From Molanna angustata (taxonomy: Eukaryota; Arthropoda; Insecta; Trichoptera; Molannidae): a stretch of 64,000 nucleotides of DNA. The stretch covers positions 36,855,447 through 36,919,446 of the forward strand of contig OY754970.1 of the NCBI GenBank assembly GCA_963576475.1. Reading direction: 5' to 3'. The notes below the pieces were generated by a model. The model searched no databases and was not told where the DNA came from. It saw nothing but the letters and a program-made list of their open reading frames with translations. How positions within the stretch are numbered: position 1 is the stretch's first letter; each line of letters begins with the position of its first letter. This document shows, in pieces, positions 45,641 through 58,814 of this stretch. A program made the translations under genes and the position numbers.

Positions 45641-48515
45641 CTAGCTTTTATGTCCCGCCGTTGGCCAAGAATGTAAATTAGTGAAGAAATAAGCAATCAT
45701 TTATATAATATTGTCACACAAAATATTTGCTAATTCGTAGTATGAAAAGTAGTTTGAAATTTAATTGAGTTTAAGCGATGTAAAATGTTCAAGTGATGGC
45801 CCCAACCCATTTGTTTTTATATATAAGTAGGTACATACAATTTCTGCACGCATGGACTATGGTAAATGGTTTTAAATATGACTGATTATAAAGAGACAAC
45901 GTTGTAAAGAGTTTGGTTTTGGCCACAACCCCTATTTTTATATACATATTGTCATCGAACGCAAATAATGTGTTTTAAATATTTAGTAATTTTGGATGGT
46001 GGGAAATGGTTTAAAAATTGATTAAACAAAAGAAATGAAAAGATGTTGGTCATATCCCATTCGTTTTTATATTTTTCGTCAAGTGTGCATATAGTTTATT
46101 ATATTTTTGCACAATTAAACTGATAGACTTAAAACTGAAGAAGAAGAAGACTTAAAGTATGTTAAATAGTTTTTAATTTGAATATAAACGTTGTGAAGAG
46201 TCCAGTAATGGCCACAACCCCGATTTTTTATATATTGTCATCAAAATGAAATGTGTACTTATTGAAAATTAAGCAATATATGATGACATAATAAACGGTG
46301 TAAATTTGATTGAACAAAAGTATTGAGAAGATTCTAGTGTTGGTCACATCCCATTCGTTTTTATGTATTTTCATCAAGTATGCATGTTGTTTATAATATT
46401 TCTGTACAATAGATTATTAAACTTAAAACTAACCCAAAAGACTAAATAAAAAAATAAGAAGAAGTATAAAACTATAACAAATAGTTTGTAATAAAAAACT
46501 GACCCAATGATCTACATAAAAGATGAAATAGAAGAATTACACAATAGGAAATGTATTATATGAAAAACTGACTAAATGGTCTTCATAAAAGAAGGAGAAG
46601 ATGAATTGAACTATAGGAAATATTTTATATAAAATTCACCCAACGTCTACATAAAATAAGTAAACGAAGAATTAGACTAAAGGAAATAGTTTGCATAAAA
46701 ACTAACCAAAAGGTCTACATAAAGAAAGAAGAAGAAGAATTAGACTAAAAGACCTAGTTTGTACAAAAATTCACCCATGGTCTACATAAAATAAGAAAAA
46801 GAAGAATAAGACTATAGGAAATAGTTAATATAAAAACTGACCCAAAGGTCTACATATTAGAAGAATAATTATACGTCTGGAAATAGATTGTATAAAAACT
46901 GTTGCAAAGGTCAACAAAAAAGAAGAAGAAGAAGAAATAGACTAAAGGAAAAGTTTGTATGAAAACTCTCCTTTGGTCTACATAAAAGAGGAAAAATTAG
47001 ACTTTAGGAAATTAGTTTATATAAAATTCAACAAAGGTCTACATAAAATTAGAAAAATAAGAATTAAGTTAAAAGAAATAGTTGGTATCAAAACTGGCAC
47101 AAAGGTCTACATAAAATAAGAAGAAGAAGAATTAGATAATAGGAATTAGTTTGTTTAAAAACTCACCCAAAGGGCTACATAAAAGAAGAGGAAGAAGGTG
47201 AATTAGACTATAGGAAATAGTTTGTATAAAATCTCACCCAAGTCTACATATATAAATTAAGAGATAGAAAAATTAGACTATATTGAAATAGTTTATTTAT
47301 GAACTGTCCCAAATGACTTCACAAAAGAAGAGGAAGAAGAATTAAACTCCAGGAAATAGTTGTATAAAAACTCACCCATAGGTCTTCATAAGAGAAGAAA
47401 AAGAATAATTAGACTATAGGAAATAGTTTGTAATGAAACTGAACCAAATGTATACGTAAAGGAAAAAGAAGATGAATTAGACTATAGGAAATAGTTTGTA
47501 TAAAAATTGACCCAAAGGTCTACATAAAATAAGTAGAAAAAGAATTAGACTCCATGATATAGTTTTATTAGAAGAAGAAGAAGAATTCGACTATAGGAAA
47601 TAGTTTGTATATTGAATAAGTATTGAAGTTAACCTAAAGTAGTTAAATAATTTTCCTATAGGAAATCAGTATATTGTTGGTTTTTAAGTACCTAGTATTA
47701 GGTAGGTACCTACCTACAACAATCTTATAAATAAATTCGATTCATAAAAAAAAATATTTGAATATCACATTCTTTCTGTAACCATTCGAACACGTAAGTA
47801 ATATCAAATGGTTCGGATACATTTTTTGAATATGTAGGTACCTACATTGGTTTGTTCGAAGCCACAAAAACGAAAATCAACAATTGTCCGAAATATCAAA
47901 TATTATATACAAATTATGCAATTTTATTATGCCTATATCTTTGCTAATAATTAACTGACTTTTACAATATATGTCTTAAAACTTGCTATAAAGTCTTGTG
48001 CTTCATTTTATTATTTCATAATCACATTTATTTCAAAGGTATATTATTTTAAAGAACATATTCATTCGGTAGGAAAATTAAATATCGTATGAAAAGATAT
48101 TAAAATGGCGGGGTTATATGTACATTTGTACAAAACGCTTACTTTAAAAATAAGTTAAACATTATAATTAGACAAAATATTCACCATGTTTTCCACTTAA
48201 AAGCTAAGTTATACTTGAAAATATATTTTTTTCGTGTAAATACGTACTTCTAACTTTTAAACTAACAGATATTTGCGTGCAAAAAGTACACTTTTTTGAC
48301 ATATATGGTTTGGAAAATTTTGTATGAAAAAAATAATTATTTAAATATTAATAATAATTGAGCATTTTTATCGCATTATTTTTAGCGTGACACTGCATCA
48401 GGTATACTGGTACATGTTCGCACATAAATTAGATTTTTAGATGCTCTTGGTTTTTCAAAAGGCGTGAGACAAACACACACACACACTAACATATTGATTG
48501 CTTTATTACTTTAGA
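45641..48515 (-). mobile_element. Non-autonomous Helitron-like element, copy 3 (2.9 kb)
   Basis: The same ends as copies 1 and 2, here alone in unrelated flanks: the 5' TCTAAAG is preceded by A and the 3' CTAG followed by T, exactly the A|T insertion expected. The inside follows copy 1 at both ends (GGCCACAACCC units; CATTTTTTGAATATGTAGGT, GTGACACTGCATCAGGTATA). The minisatellite at 46430-47600 is expanded. No coding capacity. Confidence 0.8.
46430..47600. repeat. Degenerate ~65-bp minisatellite in Helitron copy 3
   Basis: Roughly 16-18 imperfect units of TAGGAAATAGTTTGTATAAA / CCCAAAGGTCTACATAAAA / GAAGAAGAAGAATTAGACT. Strongly purine-biased on the plus strand. Confidence 0.85.
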
Positions 48516-48657
48516 TTGTATCACCTGTATATTTTGTCCAGTTATTGTGTGTATACTTTGAATAAAATAAAATAAAATATTGGGACATGTAAAATTTCAG
48601 GTCGGCGAGCCATTTCGCCCGGAACATGGGTTCCTACTAGGTTGACAATCATAGAAA

Positions 48658-48970
<313 letters not shown>

Positions 48971-49230
48971 TTTATTTGGGACAATAACAGCATTATAAAC
49001 TAATATGAATATAAAACAATGAGTAATAAATCAAGGCCAAAAAAAACTGTCCACAAAGTACGTATTTACATATTTTTAATATAAAGTAATATCTAAATGG
49101 AGTCGTACCTACTGCATCAGATTCTTTAAAAAAATACACATTGTTGGTTATAACCTATGTAAGAGATAGCGACGTCAAAAAACTATTCATTTTTTTAATG
49201 GCTGTTTTTTGATTCCTTCCTTCTTATATA

Positions 49231-49614
49231 AAAAGATATATGTATGAAAAAAGTAAGTCCGGCACCTGGAAGTGATTGCGTTTGCAAGTGCGCATCCCTT
49301 TTCTATAGGTGAAAATGACAGATTTTAGTATCGTTTGTATCTTTGTAAGTCATTTTTGTGCTCTTATATCATCCATCTGATTGCAATGAAACTTGGTGAT
49401 TTTTTCAGCGCACACCCGGGAAGATTTCTGAAAAATAAAACAGTAAATATATATTTCACAAACGGATGGATTTTATCGGTAAAAATAACATACAAGTACC
49501 TACAAATTATATCGAAATAATGTTAAAATTTGCAATTTTCAACTATAATGAGGATGCGCACTAATAAATGGAACCACTCCCAGGTGCCAGACTTACCTTT
49601 TTCATACCTATATT
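49231..49614. mobile_element. TIR MITE with TAGGTATG ends, copy 2
   Basis: The left end TATGTATGAAAAAAGTAAGT and CCGGCACCTGG-AGTG, and the right end CCACTCCCAGGTGCCAGACT...TTTTTCATACCTA, match copy 1 (28157-28573). The middle has lost about 30 bases relative to it. Confidence 0.8.
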
Positions 49615-49773
49615 CAAGAAGGAAAACAATATCAAACGAGTGGGTTTTGGCCAACACTAAACTCTCCACACCACAAATATTGACAATGAAATATTTTATT
49701 CATTCTAAATTTTACTACCAGGAATATAAATTTTCTAACGATAGTATATTTTCATGTTAAGATAGACAAACTA

Positions 49774-51163
49774 TTTATTTATTAATTTATTTATTTATTA
49801 CATACACGGCCTCTTGGCCATTATAAAAATATGGTAAAAATAAAACAAAACTCGCATTAAACAAAAGAAAAACAACACAATAATTCATAAAAATACAAAA
49901 TCCTTCACACAATTCGAAATATGTCCCACTCCGATTCGTCCAAATTTATCTGTCTGAATTTTAGTATATGAGAAATGTCAAAAAGTTGACTGCATTTATA
50001 CGGACCTCATTACGTCGAACCGCGCGGATGAAATCCTTTTACACAAGCGCCCGTTGGTTAATAGACGTTTTCGTACTCTGAAACGAATCAGAATGGGACA
50101 CAAATGTCCACATACATCGACCTGACACTACAACTTACAGGTACCTACAGAGCTGGCGTCCCACCCACACAGCACTACAGACACCGTGCGAGAAAGAGAC
50201 ACCAACATCCACTACACCGTCGTTACAATATTTGTAAGTTGCCAGGTCGATATCTAATAAAAACATTTTTTCTTTTACAAATTTAAAATGATCATAATAT
50301 AAATTCACAATTACAACAAATAGTAAACAATAAACAATTCAATTAGAAATTTATACAAAAATAAAAAGTAAAAAAAACAAAATATAATATACACCAATTT
50401 ATAAACAAAATTAATTGAAATAAATAATTAAATTAAATGACAATTAAATTACAGAATAAATAGCACTTTACAATTAAATTAAATAAGACAAAATTCCAAT
50501 CATATAAAACATTTTTTTTACAAATTTAAAATAATAGTAATAGAATTAAAACATTTTACTAATCAGATAAAAATATTTTTTTTATAAATTTATAATAATA
50601 ATAGAATAAAAACACTATACCAATCAAATACACAACATTTTTTACAAATTTAAAATAATAATAATGGAATAAAAGCAAATTACCAATAAAATGAAACATT
50701 TTTTTTTTCAAATTTATAATAATAATAGAATAAAAACATTAAACTATTCAAATAAAAAAAATCTTATTTTTTTCTTTAACAATTTAAAATAATAATAATA
50801 GAATACAAACAAAATATCAATCAATACATACATACATACACACACATACACATATACATATATACATATACACACATACACATACACATACATATACATA
50901 CATACATACATACACATACATACATTTCAGGTTTCTTAATACATACCTAATCATGAACAATTATAATATCACTGCTGATTTCCGAAACCGTCCGACAGTG
51001 CTCGCTTAAAAAATGCTAAGGAGTCTGCAAAAATGTCAGTAAGATGACCATACATGTTACCAAGCCTATGTATTCTTATTATTGGAGAGTTATAAAGATA
51101 GTTTCTACAGACATTATCACAGTGAAATGTTACGATCTGCCTAGTACCTCGCATTGGGGTTAA
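49774..51163 (-). mobile_element. LINE 3' fragment inserted in the 312-bp array
   Basis: The left edge is TTTATTTATTAATTTATTTATTT, i.e. a TAAA-type tail on the minus strand. The right part encodes on the minus strand MRGTRQIVTFHCDNVCRNYL, YNSPIIRIHRL and DIFADSLAFFKRALSD, then a stop, the pattern of the last residues of many insect LINE proteins (R--SP--R--RL, DIF-DSL--FK). The array sequence GACAAACTATT / AATGCAGTAT is contiguous elsewhere, which proves the insertion. A (CATA)n microsatellite lies at 50822-50930. The family is not identified. Confidence 0.65.
50822..50930. repeat. (CATA)n-type microsatellite
   Basis: CATACATACATACA with CACA and TATA variants inside the 3' UTR of the LINE fragment. 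Confidence 0.9.
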
Positions 51164-52640
51164 TTATTAATGCAGTATGGTTAAGAATTCTAATGTTCTA
51201 TGAAATATTTTAATAAAAGCAGATAAATTTTGTTTTAAAGGACGTTAGAGCATTTTGACAATTTTGACACGTGATATCATATGAAGAAATTTTTGTTATT
51301 TATGGAAAGCTAATCAGTTCGATGTTCAAGCTCTTTACATTATAACATGAAATCAAATAACTGAACTTTTCCATACATAGAAATTTATCTAATTACATTT
51401 TTATTCATACTAAATGTTACTACCAGGAATATAAATTTTCTTCCGATAGTATATTTTTATGTTAATATAGACAAACTATTAATGCAGTATAGTGAAGAAT
51501 GCTTATGTTGTATGAAATATTTTAATAAAAGCAGATAAATTATGTTTTAAACGACGCGAGAGCATTTTCAAAATTTTGACACGTGATATCATATGAAGAA
51601 ATTTTTTGTTATTTATGGAAAGCTAATCAGTTCTATGTTCAAGCTCTTTACATTATAACATGAAATCAAATTACTGAACGTTTCCATACATAGAAATTTA
51701 TCTAATTACATTTTTATTCATACTAAATGTTACTATCAGGAATATAAATTTTCTTCAGATAGTATATTTTTATGTTAAGATAGACAAACTATTAATGCAG
51801 TATAGTGAAGAATGCTTATGTTGTATGAAATATTTAAAAAAAAAGCAGATAAATTTTGTTTTAAAAAACGCGAGAGCATTTTCAAAATTTTGACACGTGA
51901 TATTATATGAAGAATTTTTTTGTTATTTATTGAAAGCTAATCAGTTCTATGTTCAAGCTCTTTACATTATAACATGAAATCAAATTACTGAACGTTTCCA
52001 TACATAGAAATTTATCTAATTACATTTTTATTCATACTAAATGTTACTACCAGGAATATAAATTTTCTTCCGATAGTGTATTTTTATGTCAAGATAAACA
52101 AACTATTAATGCAGTATAGTGAATAATGCTTATGTTGTATGAAATATTTAAAAAAAGCAGATAAATTTTGTTTTAAAGAACGCGAGAGCATTTTCAAAAT
52201 TTTGACACGTGATATCATATGAAGAATTTTTTTGTTATTTATGGAAAGCTAATCAGTTCTATGTTCAAGCTCTTTACATTATAACATGAAATCAAATTAC
52301 TGAACGTTTCCATACATAGAAATTTATCTAATTACATTTTTATTCATACTAAATGTTACTATCAGGAATATAAATTTTCTTCCGATAGTATATTTTTATG
52401 TTAAGATAGACAAACTATTAATGCAGTATAGTGAAGACTGCTTATGTTGTATGAAATATTTTAAAAAAAGCAGATAAATTTTGTTTCAAAGAGCGTTAGA
52501 GCATTTTGACAATGTTGACACGTGATACCATATGAAGAAATTTTATGATATCTATGAAAAGCTAATCAGTTCTAAGTTCAAGCTATTAATATTCTTATAT
52601 CAATATGAAATCAATGAACTGAACATTGCCAAATATAAAA
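51164..52640. repeat. 312-bp tandem array, about five units
   Basis: TGCAGTAT recurs at 51171, 51483, 51796, 52110 and 52422 (spacings 312, 313, 314 and 312). Units share GAAATATTTTAATAAAAGCAG, CGAGAGCATTTTCAAAATTT, GACACGTGATATCATATGAA and AATGTTACTACCAGGAATAT. The end of a further unit lies at about 49685-49773, before the LINE insertion. The last unit is the most diverged. Confidence 0.95.
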
Positions 52641-53517
52641 AATTCTCTTGTTACATATAAGTTTCATACAAATATCCATTAAATAAAATATAATTTTTGA
52701 AACCGTTGAATATTTTTCTTTTAACATTGACCAACTTTGAATACAATTTTATGAAGATTCTTGGTGTTGTATAAATAGTTGAAACCAAATTAAAATATCT
52801 CTAATTTCCAGGTCGTGAGAGCATTTTTTCAGTTTTAATAGATGAAATCATAAAGAAACATTGGGAAAAAATGAACCGTTGTCTATGGAAAACTAATCAG
52901 CTCTAAGTTTATGGACTTTACACATGTGATATCAATATGAAGTTAATCGGACTTATAGTTTGGGCTGCAGAGAGGACACAAAAAAAACAACGTAAATGAT
53001 GAATTCATAGAGAAGAAATCAAAAGTTGTCTATGGAAAACTAATCAGCTCTAGATCTTTGCACTTTACACATATGATGTTAATATGAAGTCGATCGGACT
53101 TATAGTTTGGGCTGTAGAGAGGACACAAAAAAGATAAATGCTACGGCGTACAGCGTACGGCGTACGGCGTATACGCCATACACACAAACACATCACGACG
53201 AAACTCATAGTGTGCATTCTCTACATGATACCCATTGAGAAATTGATGTAAAAAAAATACGCTTAAATTTTGCGAAATCATGACTCTCCCCTATTCCATA
53301 GTGTGGAGAGTAAAAACCTGGTATGAAATATTGATTAATCGAAAACGTTGCTATGTCTCGGACTATAAATTTAATTACTTCTATTGCTTACAGCCCATCA
53401 AACTTGAAAGAGGAGATAAAATTACATAGTACGCCATACATACAAAAAAAATATGACAAAACTCATTGAATGCACACCCTACATGATTCCTATTGAGAAA
53501 CTGACGTATTTTTTTCG

Positions 53518-54302
53518 GTGACAGGAAAATTATTCGAAAAACAATTATTCGAATGCTCAATTGTACGAAAATCAATTTTACGAATGGCAATTATTCGAAT
53601 CACATTTTTTCGAAAAACAATTTTCCGAACACACAATTATCAGAATTTACAATTGTTCGAATTTTTATGACGTCATGTTGTTTTTATGAAAGGAATAAAC
53701 CATAGATTTTTATTATAATATACTAGATGTCGTAGTTAGCAAATTTTGTATGAATCGAAGTGAGGCATTTTTCCGGGGGATTTTTGACGTTGTAGTTTTA
53801 ACGTAATTGTTTTCGGATTTATTTGTCGTAAAAAACACTTTGTTAATTTAGATTTATAAAAAAGTTATTTAAGATGTGTTGAAATGTAAGGAAAACTGAA
53901 ATATGTTAATAACCAAAACGTCAAACGCGCGATATTCCATGACTCACTTTTACTACATCTACATAGTATAATGTATTATAAAAATCTATGGAATAAACAA
54001 CATGGCGATGCACCGCGCTGTCAAACATCAGTTATTAAAAATGTGCAAACATACGTAGGTACCCACAATAATACAAGTAATAATAGTCTTCATCGAATAT
54101 ATTTTACTGGCAACAAATATGTCAAAGGAGACAACATAATGACACAAAAATATATTAAATTCGGTCAATTGGTTTTCCAACAAATGTTAGTTCGAATAAT
54201 TTGCTTTCGGATAATTGTCATTCTGATAACTGATTTTCGAAAAATTGTTATTCGTACAATTGCGCATTCGAACAATTGTGTTTCGAAGAATTTTCATGTA
54301 AT
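53518..54302. mobile_element. DNA transposon with structured inverted ends, copy 2
   Basis: Same ends as copy 1 (GTGACAGGAAAATTATTCG ... TTTTCATGTAAT) with better preserved CAATTNTTCGAA units. About 200 extra bases lie in the core (about 53735-53950, including TTTTTCCGGGGGATTTTTGA), absent from copy 1. Flanks share only a T-run plus C, so the target duplication is not clear here. A long plus frame through the right end is not a gene. Confidence 0.8.
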
Positions 54303-54468
54303 CTTTTTTTCTGGGTGTAAGGAAGTGTTAAACTCAAAACGTTATAGAATCGGACTTACTGGAGAATTGTGGTTTTTCCACCTTTTCATGGTGTGTTTTT
54401 TACATCAACGAGTATCATGTAAAGAGTGCATACCTACTATATTTCGTCATGATGCTTTAGTGTGTTAT

Positions 54469-54697
54469 CGGCCTTCGTGACTCAGTTGGTTGTTTATCTG
54501 TCTACTGATCCAAAGGTCCTGAGTTCGATTCCCTGTGGAGACACAGCTTTTAATTGTGTTTTAGTCTGGATATGTAAGGCGATTAATATCGTTAGTGTCC
54601 AGAATGTGGCAACTTATTATTGGATGCATGTTAAATTAATATTTGACAAGGCACCTGTTTGTTGCCCGAGAAACAATAAATTAGAAAATAAAAGATA
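54469..54697 (+). mobile_element. SINE family 1, full copy
   Basis: CGGCCTTCGTGACTCAGTTGG (box A region) and GAGTTCGATTCCCTG (box B with one change), followed by the standard body and TTGCCCGAGAAACAATAAA. Confidence 0.9.
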
Positions 54698-56149
54698 AGC
54701 GTTCTATGAAATAATGTCCACGAAATAAGGCATTCAATGATTTTTTTTGTGCTCTGTAGAGTCAAAACAGCATATTTTATCGACTTCATATATGTAAATG
54801 TTTTGAGGATATGTCGGTGAAAGTTCAGCTAGCTAGCAATTTTAGAGAACATCTTTTTTAGAGACGAAATAAAAAAAAAATACTTAGTGCTGATAAGTTT
54901 TCCATAGACAACAGACATTTCTTGTAATATCATTTCATCTGATAAACCTTTCATAAAGTCTACTTATAAATAAAAAATCGCATATTCAATAAAGAATTTC
55001 AAGTCTTTGGGTTTCGTATTTTTTTACAGCATTGTCTTGTTCAGCTTATTAAATCCGTGTCTTGTCGACTAGATTTTGTAAATAATTGACTTTTATTCCC
55101 AGTGATTTCTGCCAAACTGAACTTCGACATTGTTGTCGGCCGTGTACTGAAGTGAACCTTTCAAACGTTATTTTATGAAGACATAGGTACCAACATTGAA
55201 ATGTCTCGGAGCGATGCAAATTTCGATTAATTACAAAGTGTTTTGAAGGAGGCACCCTTTGATAGAGTGACGAGGAATTTATTCTGTATGGGCCTTTCTG
55301 AGATGATGACCCGAATGCACAGTCCTAGGTACCTAAATACTAACTCCTAACCTCACTGGAGTATTTAGTAATCTTAAGTTAGCAATTGTGTTGCAGAGAC
55401 ATCACTAACTAAATACTAAATACTACGCCAAACTTAAGGTCGATGATGTAGAATTTCACATTATTGTGTATGATGAAAAGAGATAGATAGTTTTCTATGG
55501 GTTTAGAATGACGTTAAAAATGTTTTATTGTCATAACAACACAAACACATGTAACCAAGCTCACACCAGCTCACACTAACAGCTCGATGTCACGATTTTT
55601 CTGAAATTCCAGCGAATATCCGGCATCTCGTATAGATTGCTGAATATTCTGTTTGGTGTTTGATTTGACAAAAAAAAACCAAAGACATATGTGACAAAGT
55701 CGCTGAAATCATCATCCATCGAAAACATCTCGTATTTTAGTATTAAACCACTCGTAAGGTTCCTCGCGATCAACCTTACGTTTTGACAATTCGCAAATGT
55801 TACTTTACGATATCGCGCATGCGCTATGTATTTAGATATAGAAGCCACGTGATCTTGAGTGTGCGACTGTGCAATGAAAACATGGTTAGTATTTGGAATT
55901 TAGGATTTAGGTCGGACTCTGCATTTGGACCTATGTTTGGAATGATGTCTTGAACTATCTTAGACTTGAACTGATCTAAAATCAACAACCATGTAAAGAT
56001 AATTATACCAATTTTTATTCTCTTGAAAATAACTATCGATCCGCCTTCGAAGGAGCTATTTAACTGATAAAATAAAGTATTTTTAAATTGAAAGTTGCCA
56101 TTCGCATAATATTTAGGTACCTATGAATCAAAATTTATCAAAATCTATC
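54698..56149. other. AT-rich DNA without recognised gene
   Basis: A minus frame at 55576-55848 (90 residues) is open and of mixed composition but has no domain I recognise. The phrase ACTAAATACTAAATACTACG near 55405 is a small local repeat. Confidence 0.45.
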
Positions 56150-56310
56150 TCTCCTCCTTAGTTTTCTCCCACATTGTGGTGGGGACCGCTCTTCTTACTG
56201 CGTTCCTCCACTTCGTCCTAACCTGAGCATCATCCTCAGACACATTGCACGCCCGCATATCCTCCGCCACAAAGCCCTTCCATCGTCTTTTAACACGCCC
56301 TTCGATTGTC
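56150..56310 (-). pseudogene. RTE-like C-terminal tail
   Basis: Minus strand: GRVKRRWKGFVAEDMRACNV, SEDDAQVRTKWRNAVRRAVP, TTMWEKTKEER, stop. This has the arrangement (R-K-RW---V--DM, EDA-DR-KWR---RRA-P) of another RTE-type or related non-LTR tail. It is open over about 54 codons. Upstream sequence up to 56500 is GC-richer than the surroundings but not recognisable. Confidence 0.65.
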
Positions 56311-56677
56311 AAAATGTCAGTGTCACGACAGTATTACGCTGGTCTAAAAATCCAATGAACCCGGGAACGAATCCTCTCTCGATTTCATTCACCAATTTTA
56401 TACTCGGCTTCATACATTCTCTATACCAGGTCTTTGCAGGATCGCCACGCAGCGAAATGTTCCATTGGATTCCCAATGAAATAAAATCCATACAACCAGA
56501 TATTTTCAGATTTCTTTTATTTTTTTTGACAAAAAATACTCATAATCTTCCGTGCGGCGAAAAAATTTCAGTTTTTTTTTGTTTATTTACATAAAAATAA
56601 TTGCTTATTTTGGTAAAAAAACATCGAAGCATTATTTTTCAGTTTTTTTTTTGTTTAGGTAATTCGAAAAATCAAAT

Positions 56678-56839
56678 CAGGGGGGCATGTTCGTTCAAAC
56701 AGTGGAATCAAAACCCTCATGACAACCCATATCATGGATATAATTATCATATCGTAGATGTAATAAATTATCATAAGATAATTATATAACCCTCAGGAGG
56801 ATTTTGATTTTACCGTTTGACCGGACTTACCCCCCTGGC
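56678..56839. mobile_element. Palindromic MITE family P, copy 3
   Basis: Left CAGGGGGGCATGTTCGTTCA, TGGAATCAAAACCCTCATGA; right GGATTTTGATTTTACCGTTT, GACCGGACTTACCCCCCTGG. The two ends are inverted copies over about 45 bases. The central part (TCATGGATATAATTATCATA) is also nearly palindromic. Confidence 0.8.
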
Positions 56840-57074
56840 TTCCTCTAGTGATGTAATGAATTCCATTGTTATATTTTATTAATTTGATACATTATGGAAA
56901 TAAATATACAAAAAAAAAATCAAATTCCACGCGGCGAGAATTTTTAAATTTTAAAAAAGTATTCTCTTTGATTTTTCTATTTCAATGCGTGCGAATGAAA
57001 TGTCCGTATTTGAATATGACAAGAAAAAATATTGTTCTATGTATTTTACGCATATTGCTCGCCCATCAAACAAT

Positions 57075-57160
57075 ATCTTAAGATTTTATAGAACTACATA
57101 ACATATTTATAGTCTTCATGAGGGTTTTGATTCCACCGGGTTTGAAGGAACTTGCCTAGG
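57075..57160. mobile_element. Palindromic MITE family P, right half only
   Basis: ATCTTAAGATTTTATAGAACT, then TTCATGAGGGTTTTGATTCC and GGAACTTGCCTAGGGC, matching the right halves of the other copies. Confidence 0.65.
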
Positions 57161-57750
57161 GCTGCTCAAAACTAACAAAATGCTTGCGCTTACGGTTCTA
57201 CAACCAATCCAACTTCATCGCTTAAGATTGTAAAATTATAATAAGCAATCTCTAAAGCGCCATCTACATTTTTTTTTCCTTTATACAACTATGATTTTCG
57301 CGGTGGAATGTACAAATGTTCAATTTAATATAGATTTTTTTTTGTCTTAAGGCACGCTCTTAAATGAAATTCAAATCCTCGTAATATCCAAAGTGAAGAA
57401 CCGATAAATGATTTAAATCTTTTATGTTTAATCGTAATAATGGTTAAAAAGAAAAAGACTTATTTTATTTTCAATGCCAAGCAGTCAATTATGAGTTTTT
57501 TAATATTTTTTTTCAGAATTAATATTGAATCTTTCTTTCTCTTTGGAAAACTATTTCTGTTAAGTTTATTGAAACGAGTTATCGGTTTGCTTATGCAACT
57601 TTATGTAAATTAACAAAATTATTTTAAAATTACTTTGGCAGTATTTTTTTGAATAATTTTTGTAGTCAAATGTCAATCAATGAAACAAGAAAATTTTATT
57701 TAATAGTTTAATAAATGTTGAAAAACGATGAAAATATGCGTGTATAAAAA
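57161..57750. other. AT-rich DNA without recognised gene
   Basis: Nothing recognised. Confidence 0.4.
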
Positions 57751-57966
57751 TCGGCCTTCGTGGCTCAACTGGCTAGTTAAATGACTGATGATACAAAGGT
57801 CCCGGGTTCGAGTCTCGGTGGAGACACAGTTTCTAATTGTGTTTTCAATCTGGATCTGTGAGACGATTAATATCTTAAGTCGCCAGAATGTGGCAACTTG
57901 TTATTGGGTGCGTGTTAAATTGATATTTGACATTGTACCTGTTGCCCGAAAAGCTATATAAAATAT
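57751..57966 (+). mobile_element. SINE family 1, full copy
   Basis: TCGGCCTTCGTGGCTCAACT (box A region), GGTCCCGGGTTCGAGTCTCG (box B region), full body and GTTGCCCGAAAAGC. The 59-bp array begins about 25 bases after its tail. Confidence 0.9.
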
Positions 57967-57990
57967 CAAAAAACGTATAATTTTGTGGGT

Positions 57991-58301
57991 ATACACTTAA
58001 AAAATTGTGAAATACATAGTGTATTTCCCATAGGGTAAATTTATTGAAAATACACTTAAAAAATTGTGAAATACATAGTGTATTTTCCATAAAAAATTGT
58101 GAAATACATAGTGTATTTTCCATAGGGTAAATTTATTGAAAATACACTTAAAAAATTGTGAAATACATAGTGTATTTTCCATAGGGTAAATTTATTGAAA
58201 ATACACTTAAAAAATTGTGAAATACATAGTGTATTTTCCATAGGGTAAATTTATTGAAAATACACATAAAAAATTGTGAAATACATAGTGTATTTTCCCT
58301 C
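57991..58301. repeat. 59-bp tandem array
   Basis: ATACACTTAAAAAATTGTG begins units at 57991, 58050, 58142 and 58201, with a variant at 58260. One interval of 92 holds a duplicated 33-base piece. Each unit carries GAAATACATAGTGTATTTTC, a short imperfect palindrome. The repeated minus-strand frame (ENTLCISQFF...) is a by-product. Confidence 0.95.
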
Positions 58302-58814
58302 TTATTATTAATATTTATTTATTTATATAATTTATGTATATGTGTACAAAGGCAAATATTCATTCGTTGAAGCTTTTTGTGAACAATTTAATTTTAATTC
58401 TTCTCTCATCTTTTAAATTTTGTTTTAATATTTGAACCATTATTATAGCTATTTTTATTTTATTCTGTTTGTAAGGTGCCCAATTCATTTTTGTCTATTT
58501 TTATCTGAATCCATATTTTTTATCAGAATCTTTATTTTATTTATTTATTTTTTATTGCAAAATAATATGTTGGTACAAAGGTATATAATATTTATTATAA
58601 TTAATACATTTACATTATAGGTACGTATTACTCCACTGAAAGAGTAAATCTCGTGTTCAGCGGAGGAAGAGCGTGGCAATTATTTCTAGTCCATAGTAGG
58701 TACATAAAAGATATTACATTAGATACATAATTAACATTGATTTGAGAATATAAAATTATTGTATACTTTTTTAAATTTTACAAAAGGTTTAATTTTTCTT
58801 ATATCTAAAGAAAG
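58302..58814. other. AT-rich DNA; possible LINE 3' end
   Basis: TTATTTATTTATTTTTTATTG at about 58537 followed by GTGTTCAGCGGAGGAAGAGC resembles a reverse-oriented LINE tail and UTR, without protein part. Confidence 0.35.

Larger units (their letters stand above)
49630..53305. mobile_element. Dispersed element with CTCTCCACAC ends, copy 2, expanded
   Basis: Starts AAACGAGTGGGTTTTGGCCA...AACTCTCCACACCA and ends ATAGTGTGGAGAGTAA, so TIR-like ends are preserved. The 3' portion (about 52800-53305) parallels copy 1 at 29238-30235. Between lie a 312-bp tandem array and a LINE insertion not found in copy 1. The run CGTACAGCGTACGGCGTACG near 53140 is a short internal repeat. Confidence 0.65.

Noticed and set aside
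53518..53720. Clear target duplication for structured-TIR copy 2
   Set aside because: Flanks share only a T-run and C, which could be chance in this DNA.
53971..54480. 169-codon plus-strand frame
   Set aside because: It crosses the inverted end of a transposon and the head of a SINE; composition follows the CAATTNTTCGAA units.
57875..58241. Repeated minus-strand frames beginning MENTLCISQFF
   Set aside because: By-product of the 59-bp array; the unit is not a multiple of three and the frame breaks.
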